Origin: Acridotheres tristis
Lineage: Eukaryota > Chordata > Aves > Passeriformes > Sturnidae
Direction: 5' to 3'
DNA length: 64,000 nucleotides
Assembly: GCA_037013685.1 (NCBI GenBank)
Contig: CM072895.1
Span: 12,312,463-12,376,462, forward strand
The position numbers were made by a program, and so were the translations under genes. Position 1 is the stretch's first letter. Every line of letters starts with the position of its first letter. This document shows positions 30,165-42,400 of this stretch, piece by piece. The notes under the pieces were generated by a model. It did no database searches. It saw only the letters and a list, made by a program, of their open reading frames with translations, and was not told the DNA's origin.

Positions 30165-30178
30165 TCCAATATATTGGA
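30165..30178. repeat. 14-bp perfect palindrome followed by ATATTGG-type copies
   Basis: TCCAATATATTGGA is a perfect palindrome. It is followed by further ATATATTGGA/AGATATATTC copies to about 30200, a small AT-rich imperfect repeat cluster. Confidence 0.85.
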
Positions 30179-31534
30179 ATATATATTGGAAGATATATTC
30201 TAATCTCTTGATTGCTTGCTAGGTTTTGGTCCTCTTCAGTCATTTTTGTTTCAGTTCTGGGATCTGACATTTCATATTAGTAAATGATGTTTGTGAGACA
30301 GTGGGCATTAATATCTGAGTGGGCAGGAGCTTTACTGACCCTGACATTTGATGAAAAGCTCATCTACCTACATAAATCAGCTTGGCTATTGGAAGACAGT
30401 GATGTGTTTATTTCTAAACAATAACATAAGCCAAACAGATACATCAGTAAAGGGAAAGAAAGAACATATCAACAGGAGTCTGAATGGAGACCAAACACTG
30501 ATGAGAATGAAACCTTATCTCAGGATGCAGGAGTTGGCATTCCCTGCTGCCAACAGCTTTCACAAGCCAAAGAAGAGAGAGAAATGTTTTATAAAAATTA
30601 TAAAGAAGTTGGGAGACCCCGTTAGATAACTATCCACCTACATGTAGCTGTCCCTGAAAAACCAAACAGCAGGAAAGAAATCCAATAAATGCTTATTCTT
30701 CAGTACAGCCAAATGTCAGCTGTGGGGCTTCAGTGAAATGAACAAGCTCTGTCCTGAGTAAATATATATATTAATAGCTTGGAGCTGCACTATCAAAGAA
30801 AAACAGCTGAACAGTGGAACAACAAAACAAAGAAGCTCTGAGGCCTTCCACTGCCTACAGCAATATGCAGTTCAAGATGAATACTCTGCTCATTTCCATT
30901 CTAAACTAAACTCTATCTTCAATGCCATCAATATTATCAGTGTCATTACTGCAACTGCAGTGTGAGTTTAATGCAATAGCTATTAATTAGACAATTTTGC
31001 CCTCCTCCAGCAACAACCCTAGTGCATCAGCTCCTAATGGAGTTTATCTTATAGTAGTTTGATTTGTCTCAGAGCAGCCTTTCTGAATTGTAAGTTACTG
31101 TACGGTAATTCAAAATGCAGAAAAGGTTATAGAATACCCTTCATACTTTACCAGCTCATCTGCTTCACAACATTACACACCAGCAGCATAAACAGCCAAC
31201 TCAATAATGAAGAATGCTGACATTAAAAACTAGCGCCCTACAATCACACACTCCACCTCTTTTCACTCCTCTCTTAGGGTCAGGAAGGTGAACAAAATTG
31301 GGAATGTCAAAGAGAGAGGGCAAACCAGTTAAAACTTCATTTTCAGAGGAAAGAACTTCTCATACTTAAAACACCATCAGCCGTTCCATTTGTTTTGCAG
31401 CACAATGGTTATCCTGTATAGCTTCAATACTTCTGGATTAGTGTAAATCTCATTGCTTCTTTTGTCAGCCTATATTTAGCATGTTATCTAACTTGCTGGT
31501 TGGAGTCTTTCCATTGGAACATGAAACAGCAGTA

Positions 31535-31800
31535 AGTTAATTTGCATTGTGGGAGCAGAGGTTGCTGCATCATCACTGCACAGGGAGTGATGCACATCTG
31601 CCTGTACTGACAGCACTGCGCTCCCGCCTCCTTCAGCTATTGAGTAGAGACAGGACATGGAATACCTTTTCTTATCTGCCTCTGTCTCTGCTCCTCTGTG
31701 TGTTCATAGCCTCCATCACAAACAGAGCTCAGCTGCTCAGCTTCAGCAAAAGGAAAAAAGAAAAACTCAGAGTATCTTCTGAAAACGCAGCTCCTTGAGT
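31535..31800. promoter_or_regulatory. candidate regulatory segment with an octamer motif
   Basis: A perfect ATTTGCAT octamer at 31540-31547 begins a roughly 260-bp segment that is clearly richer in G and C than its surroundings, with paired GTGATGCA/TGCATCATCA-type motifs (about 31565-31595). It has overlapping short frames on both strands but no recognised protein. Enhancer or unannotated non-coding exon are both possible; neither is shown. Confidence 0.25.
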
Positions 31801-34459
31801 CTGTTGCAGAAATTAGCCACAAAATGTAAAGATTTCCTAACATTCCAAGCATCAGTCAGCTTCCTTTCCTAATATGTGGAAATGACAGTTGTTTCCCACC
31901 AATTCATGAAAATGTAAACTGATATTTGCCTGTAATTTTGGAAAGGGACAGTGGGTTTTATTGATCATTGCTATTGTAATCCTTGTTGCTATTTGAGTGA
32001 GTTTCTCTCTCAAACAAATTATCTAAAGTTTAAGAGCTAACCTATCAACCGAGGAAGTTTTGATATCTACATTCACATAAGTATACATAGATAGATATAC
32101 ACACATATGTTAGTGTGTATGTTAGAATCATCTGTTCCATGAAATTGCTATTTCCTGACTTTGGATTGGGGCATATTTTGAAGGAAAGCACATTCTGGTC
32201 AAATTTCATTTCAGTAATTAGTGAGAAATGTGGACTTGGGGTTTTTCAATGGAAAAGAAACTAAAATGGAACCTCATTTTTTGAAACTGCAAAATGGTTT
32301 GACTCATATTTGGTTCCAGTTTCTGCTTTTCAGGTTTATTGTAACCTGTAAGCCAACATGTAACTAGATTGCAGGCATCTGATCCAGCAGCTTCTATGCA
32401 AGCAAACCCCCCACTGACTCCTGCTGACTTAAGGGAAGCATCTTATTGCTACTGGTGATGAGTTTGAGTTCCTACAAATGTGAAGCTTTAGGTCCAAATG
32501 TGCTGAGAGGCTTAAAAATATCCATGAACAGAACTATAGATAATCAGCGTTGCTGAAATGTCAGAGAAGTTACTCAAAAGTGTCATGATGCAGTTTCCTT
32601 ATCACTGAAGCTATCCCTGAAAGGAAAGAGAACTACAGGGGCTTCCATAATCTTTTTATAAAATCATTATGGCTTCATCCCTTTAGAGCACTTGATACTC
32701 TGGGCTCCCTGGAGTGGAACAGGAATGAAGTGAGCAAGTGGGATACTTAGTCCTGAAATCTTTGATTTTGAGATTCAGTGCAAGTTCTGCCTGAGTGATT
32801 TATGAGGAAGATGTTAGGAAGGAGGCTTGAGGATTTAGCCCTATATGTCTCTCTGGTTTGGACTCACAAGTATTTAAAACTCCATTATTGTTTTAGTAAA
32901 GCTGTTTAAGAATTTGCTGAAAACACTGTCTCCCTTGATTCTTAATGTCTACAGGATATTTCTAATGATAAATATTAATAATTTTCAAGGACATGGATGA
33001 ATGCATTTTTATAATTATCAAAACCCAGACATACTGGTTTAGTGTTTAAAATTAATTATAGTATGGAAACTAGCATTCCATAAGGGAATTATATTAACTC
33101 ATCAGAATGAGTTCATTTTGCCTTTCAATTTACATTTGTTGAATTTTGTTTACTGATTTTGTATTTAACTTCTAAGCACTTACTGAAATCTCAGTTTTTG
33201 TAACTAGAGGGCCTTATTTCTAAATGTTTGACTTGACGTGTGTTTAATTTAGATCACTGTGCATTTGAACCTGTAACAAGTACATAAATACAAATAACTT
33301 CAGAGGACAATATGAGTGACTAATTTTCAAAAAGTGCCTTCAGTTGCAACATTCTTTATGGCATGAGAATGGAAGATTAGTATTAAGCATTTAGATTGTT
33401 TTTCCTTCAGGACACCTCAGTTTACCGTGTTACTGAGAGGCAAAGGTGAGCAAGAACAAATGGCAGTTACACAATGCTGATTTCAGGGTCCACTAAATGT
33501 CCCATCATCTTATCTGGTTCTCCTGTGTACTACAATAATTATTACATTCCATCCAAGAAATTATTTCATTGGCCAAGTGGTGTTACCAACAATCTTTTTC
33601 ATAGTGGGAATGATGAGCTGATTACACTTAATTGCAGAAGCCTGTGACAAATGGGAACCAGCTGCTTAGTGAGTTCCATCAGGTACCTCTCAGCATTTCA
33701 CCTGGACTTTGCATGTTTCCCTGTTTCCACAGGGACTAATTCTAGCTTCCCAAATGTAGCACTGAGACTGGTGGGGGGTTCCAGGTTATGGCTCTGAGTG
33801 AGCTGGCAGTGGAAGGATCTCTGCCAATGCCTGTCCACAGGAAGTTCCAGGCTCATCTGGTGCATGAGAGAACAGCAACAGTAACTGGGGAGGGAAACAG
33901 GTAAGGGCTGGTTTGCACTGGAGAGTACCTGTGGGGTAGGATGTTCTCTCAGCATTATTGATGCAGGAAAGCAGTACAAAAAAGTCTAAAATATCACAGA
34001 AGAGGGTTCTTATATTTAACGTGGGGAAGCAGGAAGCCAAGGAATGGAGAAGGACCTGGGCTGCAGTTGCTCATGTGATGCCTGGTTCCACTGAAGGTAT
34101 TTTCTTTCTGTTTGTAGAGCCAAAGGCTTATTCATCCTAATACTGCTGGTGTACTCCTGACTCTTTCAGACCACTGAAGAAACGTAATAAAGAAATTGTC
34201 TAGCCTTTTGAGAATTCATAAGGATTTGTCCTTTATCTTCATGGTGATATGTCTTACTGCAAGGGGAGGAGCCACTTTTTCTTGCATCCCCCCTGTGATC
34301 ACAGCATGGGAGAGCAGTCTATAATGGTTCTAAAGAATTCTTCCTTCATAAAGTCATGTGAAAATCCAAGTCTGAAGTGAAGTCTGATTTTTTTTCATTT
34401 GAAGCCCCACTGTACCCCATGCAGGTCATTGTGAAAGCCCTCAGACTTGTGAGTTTTCA

Positions 34460-35205
34460 GTTTCGCTGTTAGTGAGGGACTCACAGCAGTTCCACAGATA
34501 TCACTTTTTGGCTGAATCCTAATCTACTGCATATTTTGGAAGTAGTTTAGAAACCATAGTTCCCTGCAGACTCTGTTTTAGAGTGCCTTTAAAGGGTTAC
34601 TAATGTATAACAAAATGGGACACCATTTTAAGGGCAGTTCTCCAAATACAAGCTCTCAGCTCTAATGCAATCTACTTTAGAGTCTCCATCAATTTCCCCA
34701 ATATTTTCAGTACTGGTTTGCTTCTAATAACAAAAACAGCACTGAAAGTGGGCACCCTTGACTAGTCTCCCTCGAAAGTCAAAATTGAGATAGTATTGCG
34801 ACATTGGTATGCATCCTTGCTCAGAACAATATAACTGATGCAATACATTTACAGCAAATTTTAAAATTTCCATCATAGTAAAGAGAAACTGTCATTCAAT
34901 CCAGTGAAATGCTTTCTCAGCGTCAAAAGATGCTATTACCACAGGACTGGCATCATTTTTCATCTTAAAGAGGATATTAAACAAGCACAGCAAATTCGTG
35001 CAGGTGAGCCTACTGTACTAAACATAAAATAAAACCACGCATTGTTCAGGATGAATTATTTTAATGCTTATACTTTGAGTCAATTGGCCAATAACTTTGC
35101 CAATTTGTTAATACCTGCATTTAGGAATAAAATGGATCTATGTAACCTATATTGCTATATGTTTCAGTCTGTTTCAATGTTGCCAGAATCAGCAACCTGC
35201 AGTCA
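34460..35205 (-). mobile_element. decayed L1-type LINE, reverse-transcriptase fragment
   Basis: Read on the minus strand, after allowing several frameshifts and stops, this stretch follows the order of an L1-type reverse transcriptase. Near 35150 is a HRSILFLNAG segment like the YRPISLLN box. Next comes KLAKLLAN (about 35070-35110), then an IHPEQ motif. SFDAEKAF at 34907-34930 follows, with WIE just after it. QGCPLS lies at 34743-34760 and ILLYISNPLKAL near 34580-34615. The DAEKAF and QGCPLS boxes are typical of L1 elements; CR1 instead has an AFD box with a QGSVLGPLLF box. The catalytic YADD position reads WCP, so the enzyme is dead. Frames are broken at least twice and no full element, 5' part or tail is visible. 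Age and exact clade are inferred. Confidence 0.72.
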
Positions 35206-35284
35206 GGGAAGTATCTGCTGGTCAGCACCTGGTTTGCATAACGTAGCGTTACAAAGATGAAACAAACAGCCAACATCAGCTGCC

Positions 35285-35299
35285 AAAAAAAAAAAAAAA
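35285..35299 (+). repeat. A15 homopolymer
   Basis: Fifteen consecutive A follow TGCC. It lies on the plus strand about 80 bp outside the readable L1-type fragment, whose own strand is minus, so it is not that element's poly(A) tail. No parent retrocopy was identified in the sequence before it. Confidence 0.9.
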
Positions 35300-36442
35300 G
35301 TTCCCCTTCTGAAATGTGAAGGCTAACCTTGTCTAATGATTACAAGATTTATGAACAATTCAATAGCAATAGACTATAAAAGTGATAGGTCAGGCCACGT
35401 GTACACAAAGACTAAGCAGCTTTGGGTGAGATAAAAGATAAAGCAAATATCCAGCTTAGATGCAAAGCTGTATTTTCAAGACACACCAGCATGCTGAGCA
35501 GTAGCATCTTTATACAGAAATACTTAGGTTTGACTTTAGGAACATATTTTAATCACACAGATTTGAATAAATAGCCTCCCTTTTCATGGATCTTGAGCTC
35601 CAGGCAGCAGGAAGGAAAGATGTTATTTCCCTTTACACCACTTCTTTATTAAGATTTATAAATGATATTTCACTTATATTAGGTATGGTCAGGGAGCATC
35701 CATTGCATACCGTGCTTTCTGTGTACCATCTTCAACTTCTAAATCCTGATTAGCTGTCTTGGAATGTCAACAGCCACGGGCAGCTTTTGACTGCACAGAT
35801 TTCTTTTCTATTTGTGTGAGTGAAAATGCAGATCAGACTTACTATTTTCATAATGTTTTGATTGACTTCCTGGCTGTCTGTGATGCTAAGACATTGTTTA
35901 TTCCTGACCCTTCAAAGTGCTTCCCACTCTGCACTGTTTCTGTATTTGCTGCATATACTCTTTCCACCCTCTTCTAATCCCTTTCCCTTCCTTTCTCATC
36001 CTTCAAATATGTAAAGCTGTGAAGAGAGCAGTCTTTCTTCTGCATGTTAGTTAATAATATCCAGACTGTGAAACTAAAACTTACAGTATTGCATTTCTAA
36101 TTAATCAGAAAGACATGCTGTAATAATATAGCTGGAGACAAGGAGCTCTGCTAGCAATCACTCAGTGCACCGTTGAAAAGCAGCTTGCCAAGCAGACCAA
36201 TCATTAGCCAATTACATCATGGAGCTGTGTATGGAATGGATTTGGTACATATGTGGTAGAGCAGATGGTGGGGAAGAGTAGCCAGGGAGGACCTGATCCA
36301 GCTGCTCAATGGCTGGACAAAGAAAAGTTTTTAAAAAAAAAATTAAAACGGGAAAAGAAAAGAACATAAGTGGTTTTAGTTGAAGATGAGGATGGGGGAA
36401 TTGAGAATGGTTTCTGTCATATGTTAGTTGTAGGTGCAATGA

Positions 36443-36480
36443 GTTGGAACAATTAGGTTCCATTTGGTTGGAACAATTAG
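36443..36480 (+). repeat. 14-bp direct repeat, two copies 24 bp apart
   Basis: GTTGGAACAATTAG occurs at 36443-36456 and again at 36467-36480, separated by GTTCCATTTG. The spacer itself contains GTTCC, the reverse complement of the GGAAC within the repeat. Confidence 0.95.
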
Positions 36481-39400
36481 TACAGGTAATTTGAAAGCAC
36501 TGCAGTGATCATGACTCCTGGTTCATGGTTTCTGGTTCAGGTCTGCATGGTTTCTTGTACATCCTTGTGCCTTGCTGTCTAGACAGGCAATACAAAGCAA
36601 AAAGGGTTGAGGGAGAGGAAATTCCAAACCAGAGTTGGACCATCTGCCTAAAACATTTGCTAATAGAAGATGGCTCAGCTTCTCATGAAATGAGCCTGTG
36701 CATAGCCTGTCTTTGTCTTCTGGTGAGAGTGAAGAAAAGTTTTTTCCAGTGCACATTAGTCTCCCATGTGTCTCATCAGCTTTTGATAACTGCTAATGGT
36801 AATTCAGGAGACACTGTGAAGTTTCATAACTTATGGTATCTAGAAATGTGCAGAATCAGAGTCAAGTAATGTTCTAAGCCAGTATTTGTGTGAGGTCACT
36901 TCTCACCCAATTCTGTCTGAAACTTCTTTCAAGCTGAGATGGAAAAGGTTGCTATTGCAGCAATCCTCAGGTGATGCTGAGAAATAAGAATTATTGGGTT
37001 TGAGAAGTCAAGAAGGTTCAAATTTCCAAAACAGCCTTCTAATTTTCAGTGCCAATCTTTAGGCTTTGTGGGTTTCAATACCCACGGTACTGAATATTCA
37101 CAGCTGTAAGGCGACAGCTTGGAGTTGAGTGAACAACATTCCTTACCTTTCCTACATAACAGTCTTCTGGAAATAGGGATGAAGCTACATAGATTTAGTG
37201 AGGACTAGTTAGTGTGTAGACAATCCTTGAATACGAATAGTGCTCAGGAAAAAAATTTGAGGGTCCAAAGAAATTTACAAAGTCAGTTTGATTTAAAAGA
37301 TTGAGACAGCTATACAAACAACACTGGTACATAATTCCTTCTCTCCTCACTTAGGAAGAAACACTGTCCATGTTTCCTTACTGCAGGATATTAAAATATA
37401 TACCAAAAAAAGTCTCCAAAAGCAGTGACTGAACAAACACAGAGCAACTATTACATTATTTCACACTAATATATCATGCCCATTTATTCACTTCTCTGCT
37501 AAGCTTTGGTTCTTCTTTACCGTTTGCAAGTTCTTGAACCACATCCCACAGTCCTTCAAGGCAGCAGACTGCTTGTGAGTTGGAGCTGATGTGCAGATGG
37601 ACTCGAGCTCCTCTGCACAGGCTCCAGACTGGGTGATGTGAGCCAGCTTTGTCCCTGAAGGCTTTAGTCACAGTGATGTGGTTCTGTGCCCGAGTTAATG
37701 TGCCAGAATAGACGTGCTTTCACATTCCAAGCTCCACGTTTTCCAGACCGATATTGCTTAGAAGCAGAGAAGCTCTCATTTATCAATGGGCAGAAACTGA
37801 ACCCGCCAAAGTGGAGGAACCATTGCTGGAGAGTGACTCAGGATTGTGACAGAGATGAAGCGGTAGGAGACTGAGCAGAGGAAGCTCATACAAAGAGCAA
37901 GAACAGCTTGTGTCACATTACCACCTGTTCCTTTGACATCTGAATTTATGGTGTAAAGCCTAAATGGCCTAAGGCCTCATTTATTTGAAGTCAGGATAGA
38001 AACAGGACATGCTCTACGGAGCTTAGATTCACGTTTCAAGTACCAAGCACATGCAAAACCGAACAAATCTTATGGAATTTGAGGGCTTTTGGTAACAAAA
38101 TTAGATACCATGCAAAACTATTGTAAAGGAAAACACATCAAATTAATCTCATCTAAACTAAAATAAACCATAAACAAAAAGGAAAAATAGAGCAAATAGA
38201 TAAATATGAATGTTTGAGGCCAAATGCAATTCCCACCAAGGAAGTAATCAGATGGCAGTAAAGTACTGTGGCAAAATACTAGTTAGTAAGTTCCTGGCCC
38301 TGTAGTTTATGGGAGAAGATAGACATATAATCATCACCTTTAATAAAATATATGTCATGACTGGGAAAAGTATAGGATTTTTTGAAGTTCTGTCACTTCA
38401 ATAAAAACCACAAGGCAGGTCGGGATGACAAAGGCTAGGGAATGTGATAACATGTATTATTAGCCATTCAAAGAAAGAAGGGTACAGCTGCTGCAGAAAA
38501 TGTTGGATCCAACTCTGCAGCTGAGCTGAACTTGGTCCTCTGCCCTGAAGTGTTAGAAAAAAAAAATGAGTGTATGTAGCCATGGATTTTCTCTAATCCA
38601 TGATTTGAGGATGCCAGTAGACACCCAGGATATCTATCCTGTATGGAACAGAAAGGGCTTGTTTTCTGTATTTGTTTAAGAGTGATAAATATCAATAATA
38701 TGGCAGATATGTTTAAACAAGGACACAGCACATAGTAAAGGAAAACAATCCATCTGTTTCAGCAGCTGGTTTCAAGCATCCAGTTAGGTACCTATTGCAG
38801 TGAAGAAACTCTCTCACTGTTTCAGGCTAATTCCTACAATACTCATTTATCCTGGCAAGAAGAGTTGTCTACGGTGGTTTGCAGGACCTGATTTGGACAC
38901 AGGAAATAATTTTATAGCTGCTCTGTACTCTCTTGTAGGTTTAGATTCCATATCCGTTTGCAATTAACCAAGCAAGCAACATAAACATGATCACTGTTTC
39001 CATATCTTTCAAATGAATGCACTGCAGCCTGAGATCTCTGGTGTCTGGTAGCAGAGATCTGTCCCCATCTGGCTCTGCAAATGGCCAGAACCAACACTGC
39101 TTCATGCAGCTCACCTGAATGCAGAGATCCTCCTTCCATCTCTGTTAACTTCCTTGGGAAACAAGAGTACTCTGGACCTTTCAGCACAACAGTGAGTCCC
39201 CCAGGACTTTATTTATGTACCTGTTTCTGGAGTATGCTGCGTAAATAGAAGACATTTAAGACATTTGTACATTACAAAGGTGGCCACTACATAATTTCAG
39301 GAGCACACATGACTCAAGCATGAAATTGCTGAGCTATAACAGAAGTCACTGACAGCTACTCTCATACTGTACGTTAACATTATTGCTCTGAATTAACACA

Positions 39401-42400
39401 TGCACATATAGTGATATACTCTGTGAATAGTAAAGATGATTCCTCTAAGCCTGTAGATAAGAACAGTAGCTATTACCAATGTAAGATCTGTATAGCTTGG
39501 TCACTGAAGGACTTCACTTGATTCTGTGACTGTGCCTTTTCAGTTGGATGCTAGAGGATCCCCTGGTTGCCACAGTTGTTGTTCAGCCTGTCATCATAAG
39601 GGATGTTTGTGTTAGAAATAGCAGGAGCGTTTTCTATTGACTTTCTAATAATACATAAAGAACTGCAAACCAATCCATAATGAGCATTTACCCTTCTTTG
39701 CTTCCTTTTTTGCTTTAATGCTTCATGTCTGATATTTGCTTGGTAAATTGTTTTTTTTAAAAGTTTAGAAATTCTGTTTCATTTAACACTTTCTTTTCCT
39801 GTTGGTGTAGTTTTTCTCTCCAAAGGAACAAACATATGTAGACTGAAAACTGAATCATTCAGGATCCTCTTAAGATCTCGTATATTACAGCAAAGATACC
39901 CCATATTTAAATGTTTCCAGTCTCTCACCAAATCATAGTAATGATGTCCTCAGTTACTTTAGTCTATGTGTTAAATCTGTGCTCTGTTTATAGGCAGGAA
40001 ATATGCCTTCCTTCTTTTGTTTTGGTAGTGAATGGTAAAACAAAAGGCCACGAAGGAATTCCTGATTGTGCCTGTTCTTCTTCCACAAGTGGTATTGGGT
40101 AAACTCCATCTCAAGCTTCCTGTGTTAATTTCTTAATCTTCAGAGTTTCTGACATTAGATGAGGAATTTTGAGTGCACTGTATATTCCTGGATATGTCTT
40201 GACTTCTCCAAAAAAGTGATTAGAATGAAACACAGTGTTTCATGTGTGGTTTTAAAGTAGATAAGTCACTGCAGTTGAGCTAGACATTGTTTCTGAAACA
40301 TCCAATACTTTCATTTAGATTAGGGAGAAAACTAAAAAATAAGAAGGAAAAACCCAGCAGATTCAGCAGATCTTATCTCACTTTTTCCCCCCTCCTGTTT
40401 TCATTTGCACTTCTATTTCCATGCAATATTTCATTTCTTTATGCATCTATCACCGTTTGCTTCTGTCAGAAGTTCAAAGGCAGCCTGCTTTCATAAAGGA
40501 GAGGCAGTATTGACTGATCTATAATATTGTTTCTACCTTTTTTGACCAATCCTCAATGCATATTTCCAGTTTTGAGAAGCACTTCATGAATCACTGGGCA
40601 GTTTGAAAAATCTATAGTGTAGGCTCATTACTTTGCTGGCTGCTGAATGTTTTCCATTGGTTGTGTTGCAAGGCAAAAATGCAGCCCTTTCCCTCAGGAA
40701 AAAGAGGTTAAAATTTTATATATACATAAATAATAAAACAACACATGGAGGTGATATCAGTGTGATGTATTTCATTTCCTATATACCTTTGACTGCCCTG
40801 CTGTCCATTAATCCACACAAGCTCCCATCATATTCCAACCTCCTTAGCACCTTTAGTCTTGCTTTTCTAGGTAGTCAGTCAAAAAAAAGCTTGCTTCTTT
40901 CCTCTGAAATGTGGTACTCCCAGCCATCCTCCCAAACGTCACTGGCTGCAGGCCCAGGACAAGGAATATTCTGTTCTATGCTAGTGATCATGGTTTAAGC
41001 TCAAACCTCATAAGGCTGGAGAAGTGGGAGCTTTATACTTCCAAGTGAGCTCCCTGCCCCAGCAAGCAGACACATAAAATGGCTGTAGGAGTTTATTTCA
41101 GTAAGGCCAGGAGGCCCAGCTCCTGAGGAGACAGATCCAGGGCTTCACAGACCACAGAATATAATGGAAATGATAAAATGATGCAACTTACCAGGAGCCA
41201 CTTTTAAATGAATTTTAGATATTTAAAAAATATTTTCCCATCTATCAAATCTTAGTAACTCATTCTGCATTTCAAAGGCATAAAGATATCAAAGTGGTCC
41301 TGATACAGTTAACCTCTCCCCTCCAATCTATTTTAAGCACTTCTATCACCAATATTTTTCTGAAAAACACCTTCATACACATAGTGTGATGGGAATGTAT
41401 TTAAGTGCTTTCAGCACTCCTGCAGAGTGACATGCAGAATTCACCTAGAGTTTAACTACTTGTATCACACCAGATCCCTTGTCTTCTCACTCTTTTGTGA
41501 AGGGTAGTAGATAAACAAAAACTTCCTTTTTCTTATTCTCTTTAAAATTAGGCACTGATTTAAATCAGTTTTCTAAAATATTATCCTTTTTACTTCCCCA
41601 GCAAAGGAGCCACACTGCCATCAATGAGTCACAAAATAATTAAACATTTAAGACTGTCTGGGCTTTTGTTCTGAGGAGGTGACAAGGCTGAAGGGTAGCT
41701 GCAGCTTCCAGTTTAGAGGCATTCTGTGTACTGACTGCATGTTAAAACACTCTGCCTCTGTCATGGTGGAAAGGAGACAGGGACAGTAAGATGACATAGG
41801 TAGTAGAGAGTGCACTTAAGGAAAACAGCATTTGGATCATCAACAGAAACACCAACCATTGCCCTCATCCCAAATTCCAATGAATATTTTGGCTACCAGT
41901 TGCTGAAGTGCACTGGCATAGAGGCTCCTCCACTTGAGTACTCATTGCAGACCGACCACCATGAGGAAAGAATGTTTGTAATTGTGCATTATATTAAGGT
42001 GTAAATGATGCTATATAATCTCTATATGAACTTCATGAGAAACCAGCCATAGCTTGAAAGGGTTATTTTATATTTCTCTAAGGAAATCTGTGAAAGAGAA
42101 ACTGGGCTAAAATGCATTATAAAAAGGTAGTTATTTCATACATCCAGACATCCCAGGGGAAGTTGCCATTTGAGCAGTTTTATTTAAGAGTCAGTGAAAG
42201 AGCTCTGTTGCTCCAAGTCCATTGTCAGTTTTGAGAGGTTTGTGTCTCTCTGCACCACTACTTCTTACCCAGATTTCTCACTCTGCATGGATTTTTGTCA
42301 TTAGCATCTTAGGTTCTCCTGAAGCTGCCACAAGCAGGTTTTTATTCTATATGGTTATTTTGTCAGTCTGTAGCTACAAGAAAGATGAAAAGGAGAAGGG

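Larger units (their letters stand above)
22673..34459. other. intergenic DNA without a supportable gene
   Basis: The stretch is AT-rich. A purine-rich tract lies at 27232-27281, a near-perfect 18-bp palindrome at 27139-27156, a small AT palindrome at 30165-30178 and a more GC-balanced island around 31535-31800. Otherwise I recognise no element. The coding frames in it are short and not similar to any protein I know. Confidence 0.55.
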
